Shown: in pieces, positions 45,669 to 58,176 of the stretch
Layout: the number at the start of each line of letters is the position of its first letter
Numbering within the stretch: the stretch's first letter is position 1
Assembly (NCBI RefSeq): GCF_027596085.1
Contig: NC_072471.1
Location: 13,191,310-13,255,309 of the forward strand
Origin: Anoplopoma fimbria
Lineage: Eukaryota; Chordata; Actinopteri; Perciformes; Anoplopomatidae
DNA: 64,000 bases
Direction: 5' to 3'
Notes under the pieces: model-generated
Seen by the model: the letters and a program-made list of their open reading frames with translations, nothing else
Told to the model about the DNA's origin: nothing
Database searches by the model: none
Translations under genes and position numbers: made by a program

Positions 45669-48600
45669 CTTTAAGGTTACAATTATTATTTTAATCTGTC
45701 TACCTGACACAGATTTAATTTTGTTCTAGCTCTTTATTGTAGCTATACGTTGTGTAAATCTAATATATTCAAACCCATGTAGGACCTACCTGTGAATCTG
45801 TGGGGTTTGGAGAGTATGTTTTCATATGGAATTAAATACAAATAATAGTTCCCTGCAAGCACAAAAGCTCTTTAAAATACTGAAGGGACATATCTAAATT
45901 GTGGCTTAAAGTCGGGACGTGTGTGAGGTGACTCGTGAAGGAACTGCACTCTGAACCCTGGCCCCATCCTCCTGCATTAATCATCACGCGAACCATTTCA
46001 TTTTGGAACACGCACGGAAAAAAATATCAGCCTCCACCGCTCTCTATTCACTCTCTCCTCCCTCCCTCTCTCGGCGGGTCCCTGATAGGCCCAATCTCCA
46101 GTGGCTATGTTCAAAACACTGGGCCAGAATAGCACAGGCCCTAGGTAGATAAATATTTATGGGGTGCGTTTACTTCTTACCACAGAGGAGAAGTAGAAAT
46201 AGTGTGTTTCCAAGGTGAGCAAAACAAACAACTTCAAAGGAATTTAAATGCAGCGCATGTAAATTTTCTCCCACAGTCACATGTTTCTGCACAGATTATC
46301 GTTAGATGGTTAATGAAGGATTCACGCCCGGTGCAAGATGACCTGATTATTGTGTGTTTCCAGAAACGGGAGCCGCAGAGGCATTGGTGAAAGAAGCAGA
46401 TGCAATGAATTAAAGCACATGTGCTGTATAGTCACAGGTCCTGCCATTAAGTCACGGCTTTTGGGCAGCGTTCAGACCAGCGGCTCCATCGTCCATTGAT
46501 TAGAGTGGACTGTGTTCAGAAAGAGCGCCGCTAATGGACCAGATGAAAGAGCTGCTCAGCACGGATGAAGCAAAAAAATAAATAAAGAAATAATCATCAA
46601 TGGTCCCTTGGGGTATCATTTATTTGCTGCTAATCTGTAACAAACTATACAGGCTTTTCCCTCAGTCTGCAGCTTAACACCTGTGATCAAGTAGCCCCTA
46701 TTAAATCTGTGTATAATATCTCTGTGCATTCACATTCAGTGACTTGACTCACAGGCGGCTGCTCGTCACATGTGCCCCCATCAAACGCAGCCAGGCGACT
46801 GTCTAATTATCTGCTAATGTCATGATTGTGTGTGTGTGTCGGGGAGTGGTTGGTTGGTTGGTTGGTTAGGGGGGACCAGCAGGGCTCAGAGTGCAGCCCT
46901 TTGATGTGAAAGATAATTACTTGTGTAGTTAAGATAATTAGCAAAAGTCCAGAATAAAAGTAAATAGGCAAACTGTCGCTCCCAGTGTAGCCTGAATGAA
47001 CTCAAGCTGCGAGCCAAACAGCGTGTGATTTTCCTCTTTGCTGAGAGTTAAATTAGATTTAGGATGTGGTTTTGGCACAGGTTTTTGTGCATATATTCAT
47101 GCGTGGATGCACGTTTTGTTACAGTTTACACATCATAGTTTGTTTACAGGTCTTTTGGAGAACTACTGTATTGTGAATAGTTGTATAAATCTTTTGTGTG
47201 GCCCAAGGGGGGAGCTGTGTGAAGTCTGATAAATGATCTCAAGGGATGTCACTTGAGTCTCTGATTGATCTGTCGGTGACTTTGTTGCGTGGTGGGTAAT
47301 GTAGGCGCCAGGTTTTGACAAAGAGGAAGAATTTGTTGAATAGAAAAAGACGGTACCTCTGATTCTGTTGCATCATTTATTAACCTATTTTCAAAAAGCT
47401 GTCCATTGTGTGTCTGACAATGTTATAGGAGATTAAAGTCACGTTGGACTAGTGCTTTTCTAATAAGAGCAATAGATGAAACAAAATGAATAGCCAAAAG
47501 ATAATTCATAGTATGAATGAGGTAAAATAAAGTAGATTTTTTTTTGAATGTTGAACCACTGAAGATTTGTTGGAATATATCAACTATTTCACAAGATAGA
47601 CCCTCTGTTTACAGGATCTAATGAGAGCATTTGGTTCCCAATATTAGCTTCCTGCAGATAAATTGGCGTCAATTTTATATGTCGGTTGACAAGTGACCAG
47701 ATTGTGCGTAACTGAAATGCAAAGCTAGGTGTAAGGTTATTCAGAAAAGGTGTCATTGTGCATAGTTTGTGCACTAGAGACTTTCGAATGACTCACTTAG
47801 AGTATTTGTTGGTCACATTTCTGAAAAAAAAAAAAAATAATTCTAAGGGATCCGTATCAATATTGTTTGTTTCTATTAAATGTTTGTTTAAAAAAAAATA
47901 CTATCAGTCTGTACAAGAAAATATCAATACTACAAGTATTGACCTTCAAAGATATGCTATTGGTCAGGCTATACTATAATGGGCCTACTAGTCACAAACA
48001 GGACTGTAGCCATGATCTTATAAATACTGAGTCTCCAATGCAACCCACTCCCCTAGAAACATTTGACCAGAAACCGATATGAAAGTCAATTCAATTGTCT
48101 CATTATTTTATGTTAACTTTCTATTATTTTAACTATTTACTTCTATTTCTGGAAAATTGAATTTCCCTTTGTGAAAAGTTTCAATGTTACAAAGTCTTCT
48201 CCTCACCTCAATCCTCAACAGGCTTCATTTTTTGTTTGGCCTAAAGGTAGTAAAACAAATCCACGTGTAAGAATACTGCACAGATGTGTGTCTTAAGTGG
48301 CTTCATCCCAGCTCTCGTGGAAAAGAGACTCCCCCGCCGTTCTCATCACCATTCAGCCGCATTCCAAGGACACTGTTGTGATTGACGGGGCTTAATGTGT
48401 ATCTTGCCAGAATTGGATTTGATCCTGGGGACTCTGCCACGGGGCCCCTATGTTAGCTTTACACTCCCCACCCCCCCAACCTCCTACCTTTTCCTCTGGC
48501 GAACAAACAGAAACAGAATTACCTCTTCTGGAGAATCTCCTGCCTGCCTCACTCGCTGCATTGTGGCGAGATCATGTGCGGATCTGTGTTGCTGGGTGAT

Positions 48601-50588
48601 TGTGCTGCTCGTGTTTTACCAGGGATGTGAGGGGGAGACAGACGGAAAAAAGAGCAGGTGCGACTGGAAGCTTGTTTCAATGGGTGCATATTGTATTTTA
48701 TGTACAGGTGTGTGTCGTGGCATATGTGTTCACGTTTGGCCGCCAGTTTATGCCTGAGGAGGGGGTGTGGGTGGGGTGGGTGGGGTGATTGTAGATGCAC
48801 CTGCTGCCTGCCACAGAGCAGTAATTTCCCCCTCGCAGAATTTAGCTGAATAATCGCACTTCCCCCTGCTGGCTCCTCACGCTTCAAAGCGCTGATGAGA
48901 TGAAACAAAACAATGATTTGTGGCGGGCTTGTCAGGAACGCCACACCCCCGCTCCGTGTGGAGGTGAGGCGGCGCGGCAACTCCCGGTTGCGTAACAGGT
49001 AAAACAAAAACAAAAAAACTTTTCCCACCTCGCATATATCAAGGCCTAATCACGTCCGCCAATGGCAGCGCGGTGCCTGAAATAAAACTGGGCCGGAGTC
49101 TGAGGCATTTCAACGGTCTCCACAGTGACATTAGCTGTCAGTGTCTACATAAGGAGGCTGCGTTTGATACCGAGCTACCATCAATCCAGCTAGAATAAAG
49201 ACACCTCGAGCATGTCGTCAATGCGATACCGTTCAGATCTTTTAAAAACTGTAGCATCAGTTCGCTCTGCTCCATGTTGTGATGCTGTGGGCAGACGAGC
49301 AGGGCCTCATTCTCCCCGGCTTTTAGATAGCTGAATCTTGTCTCCCACAGATCTGTGGCAGTAACATCCTTATCGCGGGCGAAAAAGCCTGCCATCCCAG
49401 GTTTATCCATTTGGCAGAAGACTGACATTACCGCAATAGCGTCCTCCTCTCCTTATCTCTGTCTGTTTCTGAGGCTAGGAAAGCCAATGCAGACCAAGAC
49501 AGATCCCTATTTCGGCTGAGAAGGAAACAATGAGTTTCTATCTTGGTTCCATGTGGAGACGCTGCTGAAGTGGCCCCCTTTTTATCCATTCATACATGAG
49601 TGGATGTACACAAACAAACACAGTGTGATGTGCTGGTTTTATAATCTGTGTTTTTGTCCTGTAGGCTCTTTGTTATCTGTTTGTATATTACAAATGCTGC
49701 ATAAATGTTTGACATTTCTTGACCATATATTAGTCTCTCGAGGAGTCCTCTGCGTTGTTGACCTTAGTTTGGATTTCCAGGTCTCTTTCCCTCTTCCCAC
49801 TGGGTATGATAAATTGACTTGCAATACATGACATGCGTGGATGCAGACAATTGGCTCCGTCAGACTGAAAGCCAGACATTTCTACATCATTTACCTATGA
49901 AAATGACCAAACCTGCCCAAAACTCAACACTTTCTTGTGACCTTTTGGATTCCGGTCATGAAGCAGTTTTTCAAACACAAAAATGTAATTAAGGCTCACT
50001 TTTATGAGCCAAGGTCAATGAAAATGAAGCTTTATTCTCTACAAAGCTTTCTTCAACTACAGTGGGAAGTACTTTGTTATCAAATGTCTTCTCAGGCATC
50101 TCTACCCCCAGACTACACGTGTAGCTCCAATAAAGCCTGTCGCTTTTTGAAGTTAACAAAAGTGAACTATTTCTAATGTAAAAATGAAAATAAAACAACC
50201 TAGTAGGTTTGGGCAATTGTTTCTTTTTTCATATTGCGCAATCCTGGGCCAGGGGTCTGTGGCCTGGGTCAGCGTCTGACTGAGCTTTGGAATACTAGAA
50301 CCTTTAAGCTTTCTGCAATTGATAAGAGTTTGATTATTGCACACAAAGGGAAGGCCCGTCAAGTAGCAATCTAACAGCCCCATCGATTACAATTAAATTC
50401 ACATAACCAATTTTTCTCCCGTTTTCTAATGGCGATGACATTACAAAATATGATGAGACATTCAAAAATCTCAACTACGCCTTGAATGTAAAAAAAGATG
50501 ACATTTGATTCAATCCACAACTTATCCGATGGAGCACAGAGCAACGTTTTGGGTGAGAAGTCAAATGGAAAACCGAGATGTGTGGTGT

Positions 50589-50787
50589 CAGATCCCCCAA
50601 AAAAGAGACGCCAAACTGGTTTGTAATGAAGCATTTCAAATTCACTCGTCACTCGTGCTGATTAACGGGGCTCAGCGGGTGGACATGCCGCTCAGATCCC
50701 CAAAAAAGAGACGCCAAACTGGTTTGTAATGAAGCATTTCAAATTCACTGTGTGGATTAACGGGGCTCAGCGGGTGGACATGCCGCT
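50589..50787. repeat. Recent 104/95-bp tandem duplication
   Basis: Two adjacent copies (50589-50692 and 50693-50787) start cagatcccc and end catgccgct. They are almost identical apart from a 9-bp length difference near the middle and one extra C. No open frame or repeat family was recognised in the unit. Confidence 0.95.
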
Positions 50788-51114
50788 CCACCAGAAATAT
50801 CTCTAAATGCACAGCAGGGCGCAGATTCTAGAGATGATCCAAGTTCTGATAGTAAGTTTAAAATCGTCTTAATATCGGAGCATGACAAAACATCAATTAT
50901 CCTTTCAAATGGCTTTACACAATCCGGTCGCCTTTAGGCACAAGCCTACAATCTAGAGCTGAAAGAATTAGTCAATTAAGTAACTGACAGAAACTTAACT
51001 GTCAAAACTCCTAGCTGTAAGTCCCACAAATTCACTGGTATCAGCTTCACAAATGTGAATATTGTCTGGTTTTCTTTTTCTTCTGTTGCAGTCAACTAAT
51101 TACATTTGCACTGA

Positions 51115-51143
51115 GATTTCGGTCTGCACTTCAGACCGAAATC
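51115..51143. repeat. Perfect 12-bp inverted repeat (hairpin)
   Basis: GATTTCGGTCTG, a 5-base loop, then CAGACCGAAATC, an exact inverse. It lies at the left edge of the duplicated 84-bp segment. Confidence 0.9.
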
Positions 51144-51212
51144 AATAACACGGACACTGTCTGCCATTTCCATCGTATGGTTTGCGCTTCTCAGTTTCTT
51201 GATATCTAACAG
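51129..51212. repeat. 84-bp dispersed duplicate, copy 1
   Basis: Matches 53786-53869 in the same orientation with two differences (T/A and G/A in the gtatgcactt word). It sits inside the MITE at 50955-51344. Confidence 0.9.
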
Positions 51213-52086
51213 GCACCTTTCGGACTCAAGGAAATTGCCATTTTTCAGTATTTTATACCATTTTATAAACCAAACGATTAATCAATCGATCCAGAAAGTA
51301 ACAACAACCAAAAAAATCTATAATGAAAACGAGTTGCAGCCCTAAAACTGATATACACCATATGTTGTGTATTTCCAGAGGGTTATTCTGTGAGGCCCTT
51401 ATTTTGGGGAGGGTATAAATCCATATAATGTCCCTCTGTGATCGCTGCTCCGGGTGCAGCTGCAGGCCGAATGCAGCGTTCAGGTTGGAGACTTTATAAA
51501 ATAAAAACTAAAATAAAAGATGGTCTGTCTAACAGGTTAGAGGAGAAATAGCGATGTACTTTCTTCTATACTCTGCTTCTGTTTTTTTTACTACCGGGTC
51601 TGGCGTCGTTCTCCTGTCAAATAAACTCACCAGGTTATCTTGCTGGATGGCGACAATAAAGTCAGCGCTGTTTCTTTCCTGCAGATCGCTGGATTAAGTA
51701 AAAGTGATAATTTTTCTCCCTCCGGCGCCCTTCAGCTCATTTATTGTACCTCTTCCTCCAACAGTTACCTTTTTTGCAGGGAATAGTCCCTGTTTTTCCT
51801 GTAGGGGCCTGTTAATGCCACCCGATATTTCCCTGTTGCACCTGACTACTTAAGTGTTTGTGTTCTACTGTGTGTTTTTTTTTCTCTCCCACCTGCCCAC
51901 ACTTAAATGATTAATGTTGAATATAAAGGCCCACCAACTCTCTCGCTCTGTCTCTTCCCTTCGCCTCCTCCCTGTCTCTCCTCCTCGCACTTGCCACCTC
52001 CTTCCGAAGCTATTGATTGTAGAACAAAGGGGAGGGACTCGAGCTGACCCCGAGATTACGAGTGCATGGAGTATAATTACCTGCAG

Positions 52087-52088
<2 letters not shown>

Positions 52089-52124
<36 letters not shown>
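52089..52124. repeat. (CT)n microsatellite
   Basis: CT run of about 36 bp. Confidence 0.95.
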
Positions 52125-52128
<4 letters not shown>

Positions 52129-52318
52129 TCTCTCTGCTCTCTCCTCGCGTCACTTCACCGGCTCCCTCTCTCTGTTAAACAAAAACACAGCCGAGCCGAT
52201 AAGGCAAAAAAAAAAAGCCCAGCTAAATTAGACATGTCAGTTTTTTAATGGAGTTTATTTACTTTGGTGTGTTTACCTATTAATGTCGGCTATGATTTCA
52301 TCTGCATGCTGGTCCTGA

Positions 52319-52321
<3 letters not shown>

Positions 52322-52372
<51 letters not shown>
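52322..52372. repeat. (TG)n microsatellite
   Basis: TG run of about 51 bp followed by imperfect GTGC units. Confidence 0.95.
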
Positions 52373-52378
<6 letters not shown>

Positions 52379-53785
52379 GCGTGTGCATGCAGGTTTGCCT
52401 GGGGGCTTATCCCTGCTCTGTATTATGCATCAGTAGCTGAATGTGAGGCTCTAAAGCCCACAGGAAACAGGAAGTATTATCCAGCAGGGGAATCTGTATT
52501 TGGGCATAAGATTAGCTGAACAATATCCATCATTACATCCTTTTTTTAAAAATAAGTAGAGCAAAGCCATTGTGAAAGTTGGCTAATGAAAAGTCTTTAG
52601 TGGAAATATTGATTCCTTAAGAGGGGGAAAAAAAGGTAGTGGTTTTGCATGCTATAGCTCATTAAGTGGAAATACTTGCATAAAATTAATTAACGTTGAT
52701 TAAACTAAAGCAAGTACACAAAAAGGAAAAAAAAAAACGCCCTGGGCTTAGAGGTGTCTTTGCTTTGGATTTATGGTGTGTTTGTGTGGCTGTATGAATT
52801 GGATTGGCTGTGTTTTCAGGTGGCAAAAGGGGGGGTCTTACTGAAATATGTTAATGTCAAGTAGCTCAGCAATGAAGGAAAGCTTACTGAGTTAATTAGA
52901 AAGTCATGACAGGGTCCCCGCGGATCCAAGTCTTAGATTTATTTTTTGGTCTAATAATGCTTTAAACTTGTCTGTAATCACAAGAGGGGAGGCATATTTA
53001 CATCTGTTTTGGGGCAGAATGAATGAGTATGTGTATTTTTACATTGTAATTTACCTTTTATATCCCACAACAATAACCTTTTCCGCATCGTCCGATACCT
53101 GTTTGTTTGTACGTTGAAAAAGTGTACACTAGTCTAGTTTGTTTATTTCCTTCGCCACGGTTTATGAAAATGTTTTCAACTAGAAAAATGTGCAGATACC
53201 TGCATGATCACAGCCTGCAATTTCCATTTGATTTACAACCTGAGAAGCTGTAACAAGTAGAAGCCCGTGTAGCGATTGAGAGTGCTTGAAAACTAGTCAT
53301 CTAGCGAGACCCGTCAAAAATATTCAACTAAAAGAAATGGATGTATTTAAATATCCAGCTTCTGCCACTCAAAGAGGTAGAAGTGTGAATTGCGATTTAT
53401 GTAGTGGTGATTTAAAACACAGTCCTTTTTCCTCTGCCTTTTTGTAATGGTTATTTGAGTGCACACTGTGTGTGCTTATTCTGAAGTAAAACGAGTCAGA
53501 TGTCAGGCCCAGTCTAGTTCATCAAACAAATACGTTTAGTCAAGATGAGGTGTCATGATAAAAAAAAGAGAACGAGGAGGAAGTTAAACTTTAGTTCATA
53601 TGGGGGGAGAAGATGACGTCTGTCTGTTCACACCCACCCACATTTCAGCGGAGCATTGTTTTGTGCAGTGAGAGAGACTCTCTGTTTGACAGAAAGTGAC
53701 TTCTGCTGGCTGAAGACTGCTCAGCTCTGCCGCGGTTATATGCTGCGAGGTAAAAGGAGCTCAGCAGCTGTGGAAAGACTTCAGT

Positions 53786-53869
53786 CTTCAGACCGAAATC
53801 AATAACACGGACACTGTCTGCCATTTCCATCGTATGGTATGCACTTCTCAGTTTCTTGATATCTAACAG
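53786..53869. repeat. 84-bp dispersed duplicate, copy 2
   Basis: Second copy of the segment at 51129-51212. Here it lies inside a 134-codon minus-strand open frame (54049-53645) that I do not recognise. Confidence 0.9.
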
Positions 53870-54697
53870 AATTGTTGCAGACAGTTGGCAGCTGGTGTTG
53901 ATATCCAGTCCAACAAACATGTCTGCTGTGTCATACACTCTGTCACATTGTGGAAACAGGGAAAACACCTTCTGAAACTGATCGCAGAAAGAGACAGTTT
54001 TATTGTTCAGTTTGTGATTTTGTAACTGCCGTTTGTAACAAAGACCCACCCCCCACCCTGCCCAAACAATTAGTCCATTTAGCTAGCTCTGTAAAGCAAC
54101 CATAACAACAGAAATGTGGTCTGCCTCTATTAACAGTGCTTCTCACAAACAACAGCATGGGAATTTTGCACAGTAGTTAGCACAATATAGAGCCACACAT
54201 GTCACCGCTGATGTAGTATATTTAGAAATGCAAAATGTGTGATACTAGCACCATATTCCAAGTCCAATATGTTGTTAGCTTTTAACAAATTATGTCTCAG
54301 TTGTTTTGAGCCTGAAAGATTGCTAAAGCATAAAGAGGTGACAGCAAAAGCTTTCACATGGTTAGTTAGTCTGTTTATTTCATGCAGATATCAGGCAAAC
54401 TTAATATTTTCTACTCTTTGTTTCAACCATATTGGTTTTAGTTTTGCTTTCCTCAAGAAGCCAGAGATTTTAGCCACTTTAAGTTTCATCCTGAAATGCG
54501 TATTCATGCATTCATTAATGCTTATTCATAGTGTTTTAATGAATGCAACACAAACGTAGGTGCACATTTTTGTGTGTGCTGTAGAATCAAGTAATTACCA
54601 GTGATTTTAATCTTGTGGCATTAGCATTTTTATGTAGTCCTGGCCCGGTCGCCTCACTGTGGCTCACAAGCAGGCCGGGCCAGGCTGGACCGGGGCA

Positions 54698-54847
<150 letters not shown>

Positions 54848-56708
54848 CCCATGGGTCCATCCATCTGCAGTCTGACGGGGCCTGGCTCGCTCCCAGCCCT
54901 TTAGCACAGCCATTACAGCACCAGCCACCAAAGTCGTTGCCACATGTATGCTTCTGTGATATACCAGGGGGGGGAACAAAACTGCGGGCGGCTGAGTGCA
55001 CGGGGGTGTGTGTGTGTGTGCCTGTGTGCGTCGAGGGCGCGAGCCCAAGTGTAATAGGTTGATAAATCACCCACTAGCTGCAAATTAATGAACAGCATAT
55101 GGAAGTGAGTGCAAATACGCCCGCCAAACTGAAACAATCGCGCTGAATTACTTTATCTCGCAAAACAAAAAATCAATTAAAGGCTGATATATATCTCATG
55201 TCGCTACAGCGCTCATGTTGCAAAGGAGAAAAAAAAGACAGGGCCCAGGGAAAGTGCAGAGCCTGTGGTTTCCAAGTTATTTGCAATGAGTGAGAGAGAG
55301 GAAAGTATAAAAGGTCCGCTGAAGGTCAGTTTAAAACGGAGAAAAATTTCATCCTGACTTGTTTGCCTGAAAAACAAGTTAAATCAACAAGCTGGGGTTG
55401 ATAGAAATTGGATAAAACCTTCAGGGCTGCCTCTTTAGAGTATGAATTCCATATTCATTATTTGAGAGTCGTGAACCACCTATGACCACCCGCTGTTAAG
55501 AATATAGAAAGAAAAGAAAAGCGTAATGGTATTTTACTTTTTCTCAGTAGAGGAGACCTTCAGTGTGACAGCGGTTCATCGTGGTGAGATGGGAAGAGAC
55601 AGGCGAAGGGAGGAGGGACGGGGGAGAATGGTGAACAGAGTTAGTTAGGTGGTCAAGGCGCCACCTGTGATCCACCGTAAAAAACGACCCGTCCCCCCTC
55701 ATTCCCCATCCCCTCCTCTCGTCTCTTCATCCCTTCGTTTGTTAAGGCCCTCGGAGGATATTGCCACCGTATTCTTTCAGCGGTAAAATGTCCCCCGGCA
55801 CAAAGCTATTTCAGATGCTCTACCAGTGGGCCCAAAGTGATAGAAAAGGCGTAATTTGTTTTGACTTTGCCTCTCACACAAACCAATCTCCCGGCGTTAT
55901 TTAAGTCCCGGCTCTTCTCTCGCTTTCAGCAGCATGTGACTGCAAACAACAAATCTCAGGTTGCCATGGATCTCCGCTATTTATAGGTTGTTTGTGTGTC
56001 TCCGTGCATGTGTGTGTGTGTGTTCTTTTTCCCGTGCACCTGCGTGCGTGTGCGTGTGTGTGTTTTTAATTGTCGGAGCTTGTGTATGTGTATGTGCAAG
56101 TCCATATCAGCTTTCTTCCTTCCCCTCTAGTTTATTGCCATCATGCAGTGGAAATACTGTCAAAGTTAAACGCATTGCGGTTTTAGTTGCGCCCCATTGT
56201 TCTTAGACCAAAAAAAACAAAAAACTTTGTACCTTTGACTTAGATTTAAAAAAAATAAATAAATGTATTCATGCCGTATTCCCAGTGCTCTCCTATCTGG
56301 GCTGGTCTGATCCGAGGATACAGAGGAGAATCAGGAGAGCCTCGGAATAGCGACAGGGCGCCTTTAAAAAGCACCTGAAGGCCCCCGAAATAGAGAGCTT
56401 CATTATGCCAGAGCAGGGAAGGAATCCAGCCTGTTGAAGATAAATTCCCTCTGGTGACTTCTGAACTGCACTCTTCAGCCACCATGCAGGAAAAAGAGAG
56501 GATGGCTAAAAGTAGCTCTCTCTCAACTTCTGCGAGTGAGCTGCGTTCAGTGTTTGCTTTGCACATACAGATGTCAGGGTGATAACACGTTCTGGTTTGT
56601 TTTTGCTCTCTTTTAACTGTACTTGACTGCCTGTGTGCGTCTGTTCGACTCAGAGGCGCTTTATTGTCAGGAAGTGACTCGGTATCCTCACTGAAACAAA
56701 CAAACAAA

Positions 56709-56729
56709 GAGAGAGAGAGAGAGAGAGAG
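56709..56729. repeat. (GA)n microsatellite
   Basis: GA run of about 21 bp. Confidence 0.9.
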
Positions 56730-58153
56730 GTTGATTCGTTGCTGCCTCCCACACAGAACTGTCTCCCTGTCACACTCAACGTCTTTTGCATCAACCGCAA
56801 ACAGCCTCCATCAGTTCCCTCTACGTCATGTAAATCAATGGTTGCCAGATGAGCTCAAGAACTCCTTCACCTACACCAACTGTTAATGTTCCAAAGATGT
56901 TGTCATGGATGGGTTTTGAACTGTATCGTTGTGTAAACCTTCATTTTAGTAAAATTAAAAATCCTGTATGTATTTCAAACAATTGAATTGCCAATGTTTA
57001 GGTTGCTTTGATCAAATTGGAGCTTGTACTACTATCAGTTGGAGTGGCAGAATCTGTAGATTCCGCCATTTAGCTGTCTATCTCAACCACGTCCTTTAGC
57101 TAACTATTTTAACCATCAAGCCATTATTTTGAGCTCTCTGTTCCAACCATTTAACTCGAAGTTATGCCATTACAATTTAAGCAATTCCCCGCCAAACGGT
57201 AAGGACGCTAACTTTTCATGTTCCTTATCAAAACTGCACTTCTTATTTTTAGTATTTTTTTTGGGCCAGTAATCTAATTTAAACTTAAAAAAATACAACT
57301 AAAAAGCTGATTTAACATTCATACCTTTGACACCTTACAGAAGCTGGCAGAGGTACTTCAGCTTCCCATTAATGGCTTATTAAAGGCGTATAATTATGCG
57401 GAACAAATGTAGGTTACACACTGCATACACATTTAAGTCAGATTATCATTGCACTGATTCTGATGTGTTAACAGAATCCTCTCGTGTCTGAATCCCATTG
57501 GTTGCTGTTACTTTTCTAACAATGGCCGATGGTTAATTAATTGACTAGAATCTCGCCGCTGAAACTGAACTTGTCTTTCAGTCAGTAGGCTACCAGTTGT
57601 CATTTATTCAGGAAACAAACATTTGTGCAAGTGTAACCTCACCCCAAGAGTCCATCCACTTTTTGAAAACTGTCAAAAAATGGGCAAGGGGCTGAGAGAT
57701 GAAATCACGCCCACTTCCTCAGATAGCTAACTAGCCAGCCGCTAAATGAAAATAAGAAACACCTTAATGCTTCTACCATGACATTTTTTATGAATTTGTT
57801 AAGAAATGTCAATATTAACACCAGCATTTAGTTCACAGCTCAAAGTTTTCAAGCACTCTCAATTGCAACAATTGATCTTTCACATGAAGCAGAGTCAGCC
57901 ATTTGTAACTGCTAATTGTAATTATACCAAAGATAAGCATCATACCAATTTGTTTTCCCTCCTTAACACAAATATGCAGATTTTTTTCCTATCAAATCAG
58001 ATTTTTCAATTTTTTCCCACAAATTTTCCAGTTACTCCACATTCTTTCCATGCAGCCCCCGGTAACTTTAAAAGTGCCCCCCAGGGTACAAGTACCTCTG
58101 GCTGGTAATCACTTATGTAAAACACGCACACGATTTCGGATTGTGGCAGCTGG

Positions 58154-58176
58154 TGCTGCTGCTGCTGCTGCTGCTG
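58154..58176. repeat. (GCT)n trinucleotide repeat
   Basis: About seven GCT units, non-coding context. Confidence 0.9.

Larger units (their letters stand above)
41960..50588. other. Gene-poor region downstream of BRD1, part 1
   Basis: No gene can be supported. It contains microsatellites (45.1 kb; GGTT units at 46848-46867), a diverged MITE copy (45.5 kb), an attcaattcaattcatt word at about 43350 like known fish repeat tails, and two GC-richer exon-like blocks near 44.0 and 44.9 kb. In human the BRD1 3' side faces a long gene-poor interval before TAFA5. No TAFA5 exon was found here. Confidence 0.5.
50955..51344. mobile_element. MITE of the agggctgcaac family, with a foreign central segment
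   Basis: Left end agagctgaaagaattagtc and right end gagttgcagcccta resemble the ends of an abundant fish TIR element whose reverse complement begins agggctgcaact. Internal words tggttttctttttctt, attttataaaccaaacgatt and aatcgatccagaaag match its usual layout. The centre is replaced by the 84-bp segment shared with 53.8 kb. Confidence 0.65.
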
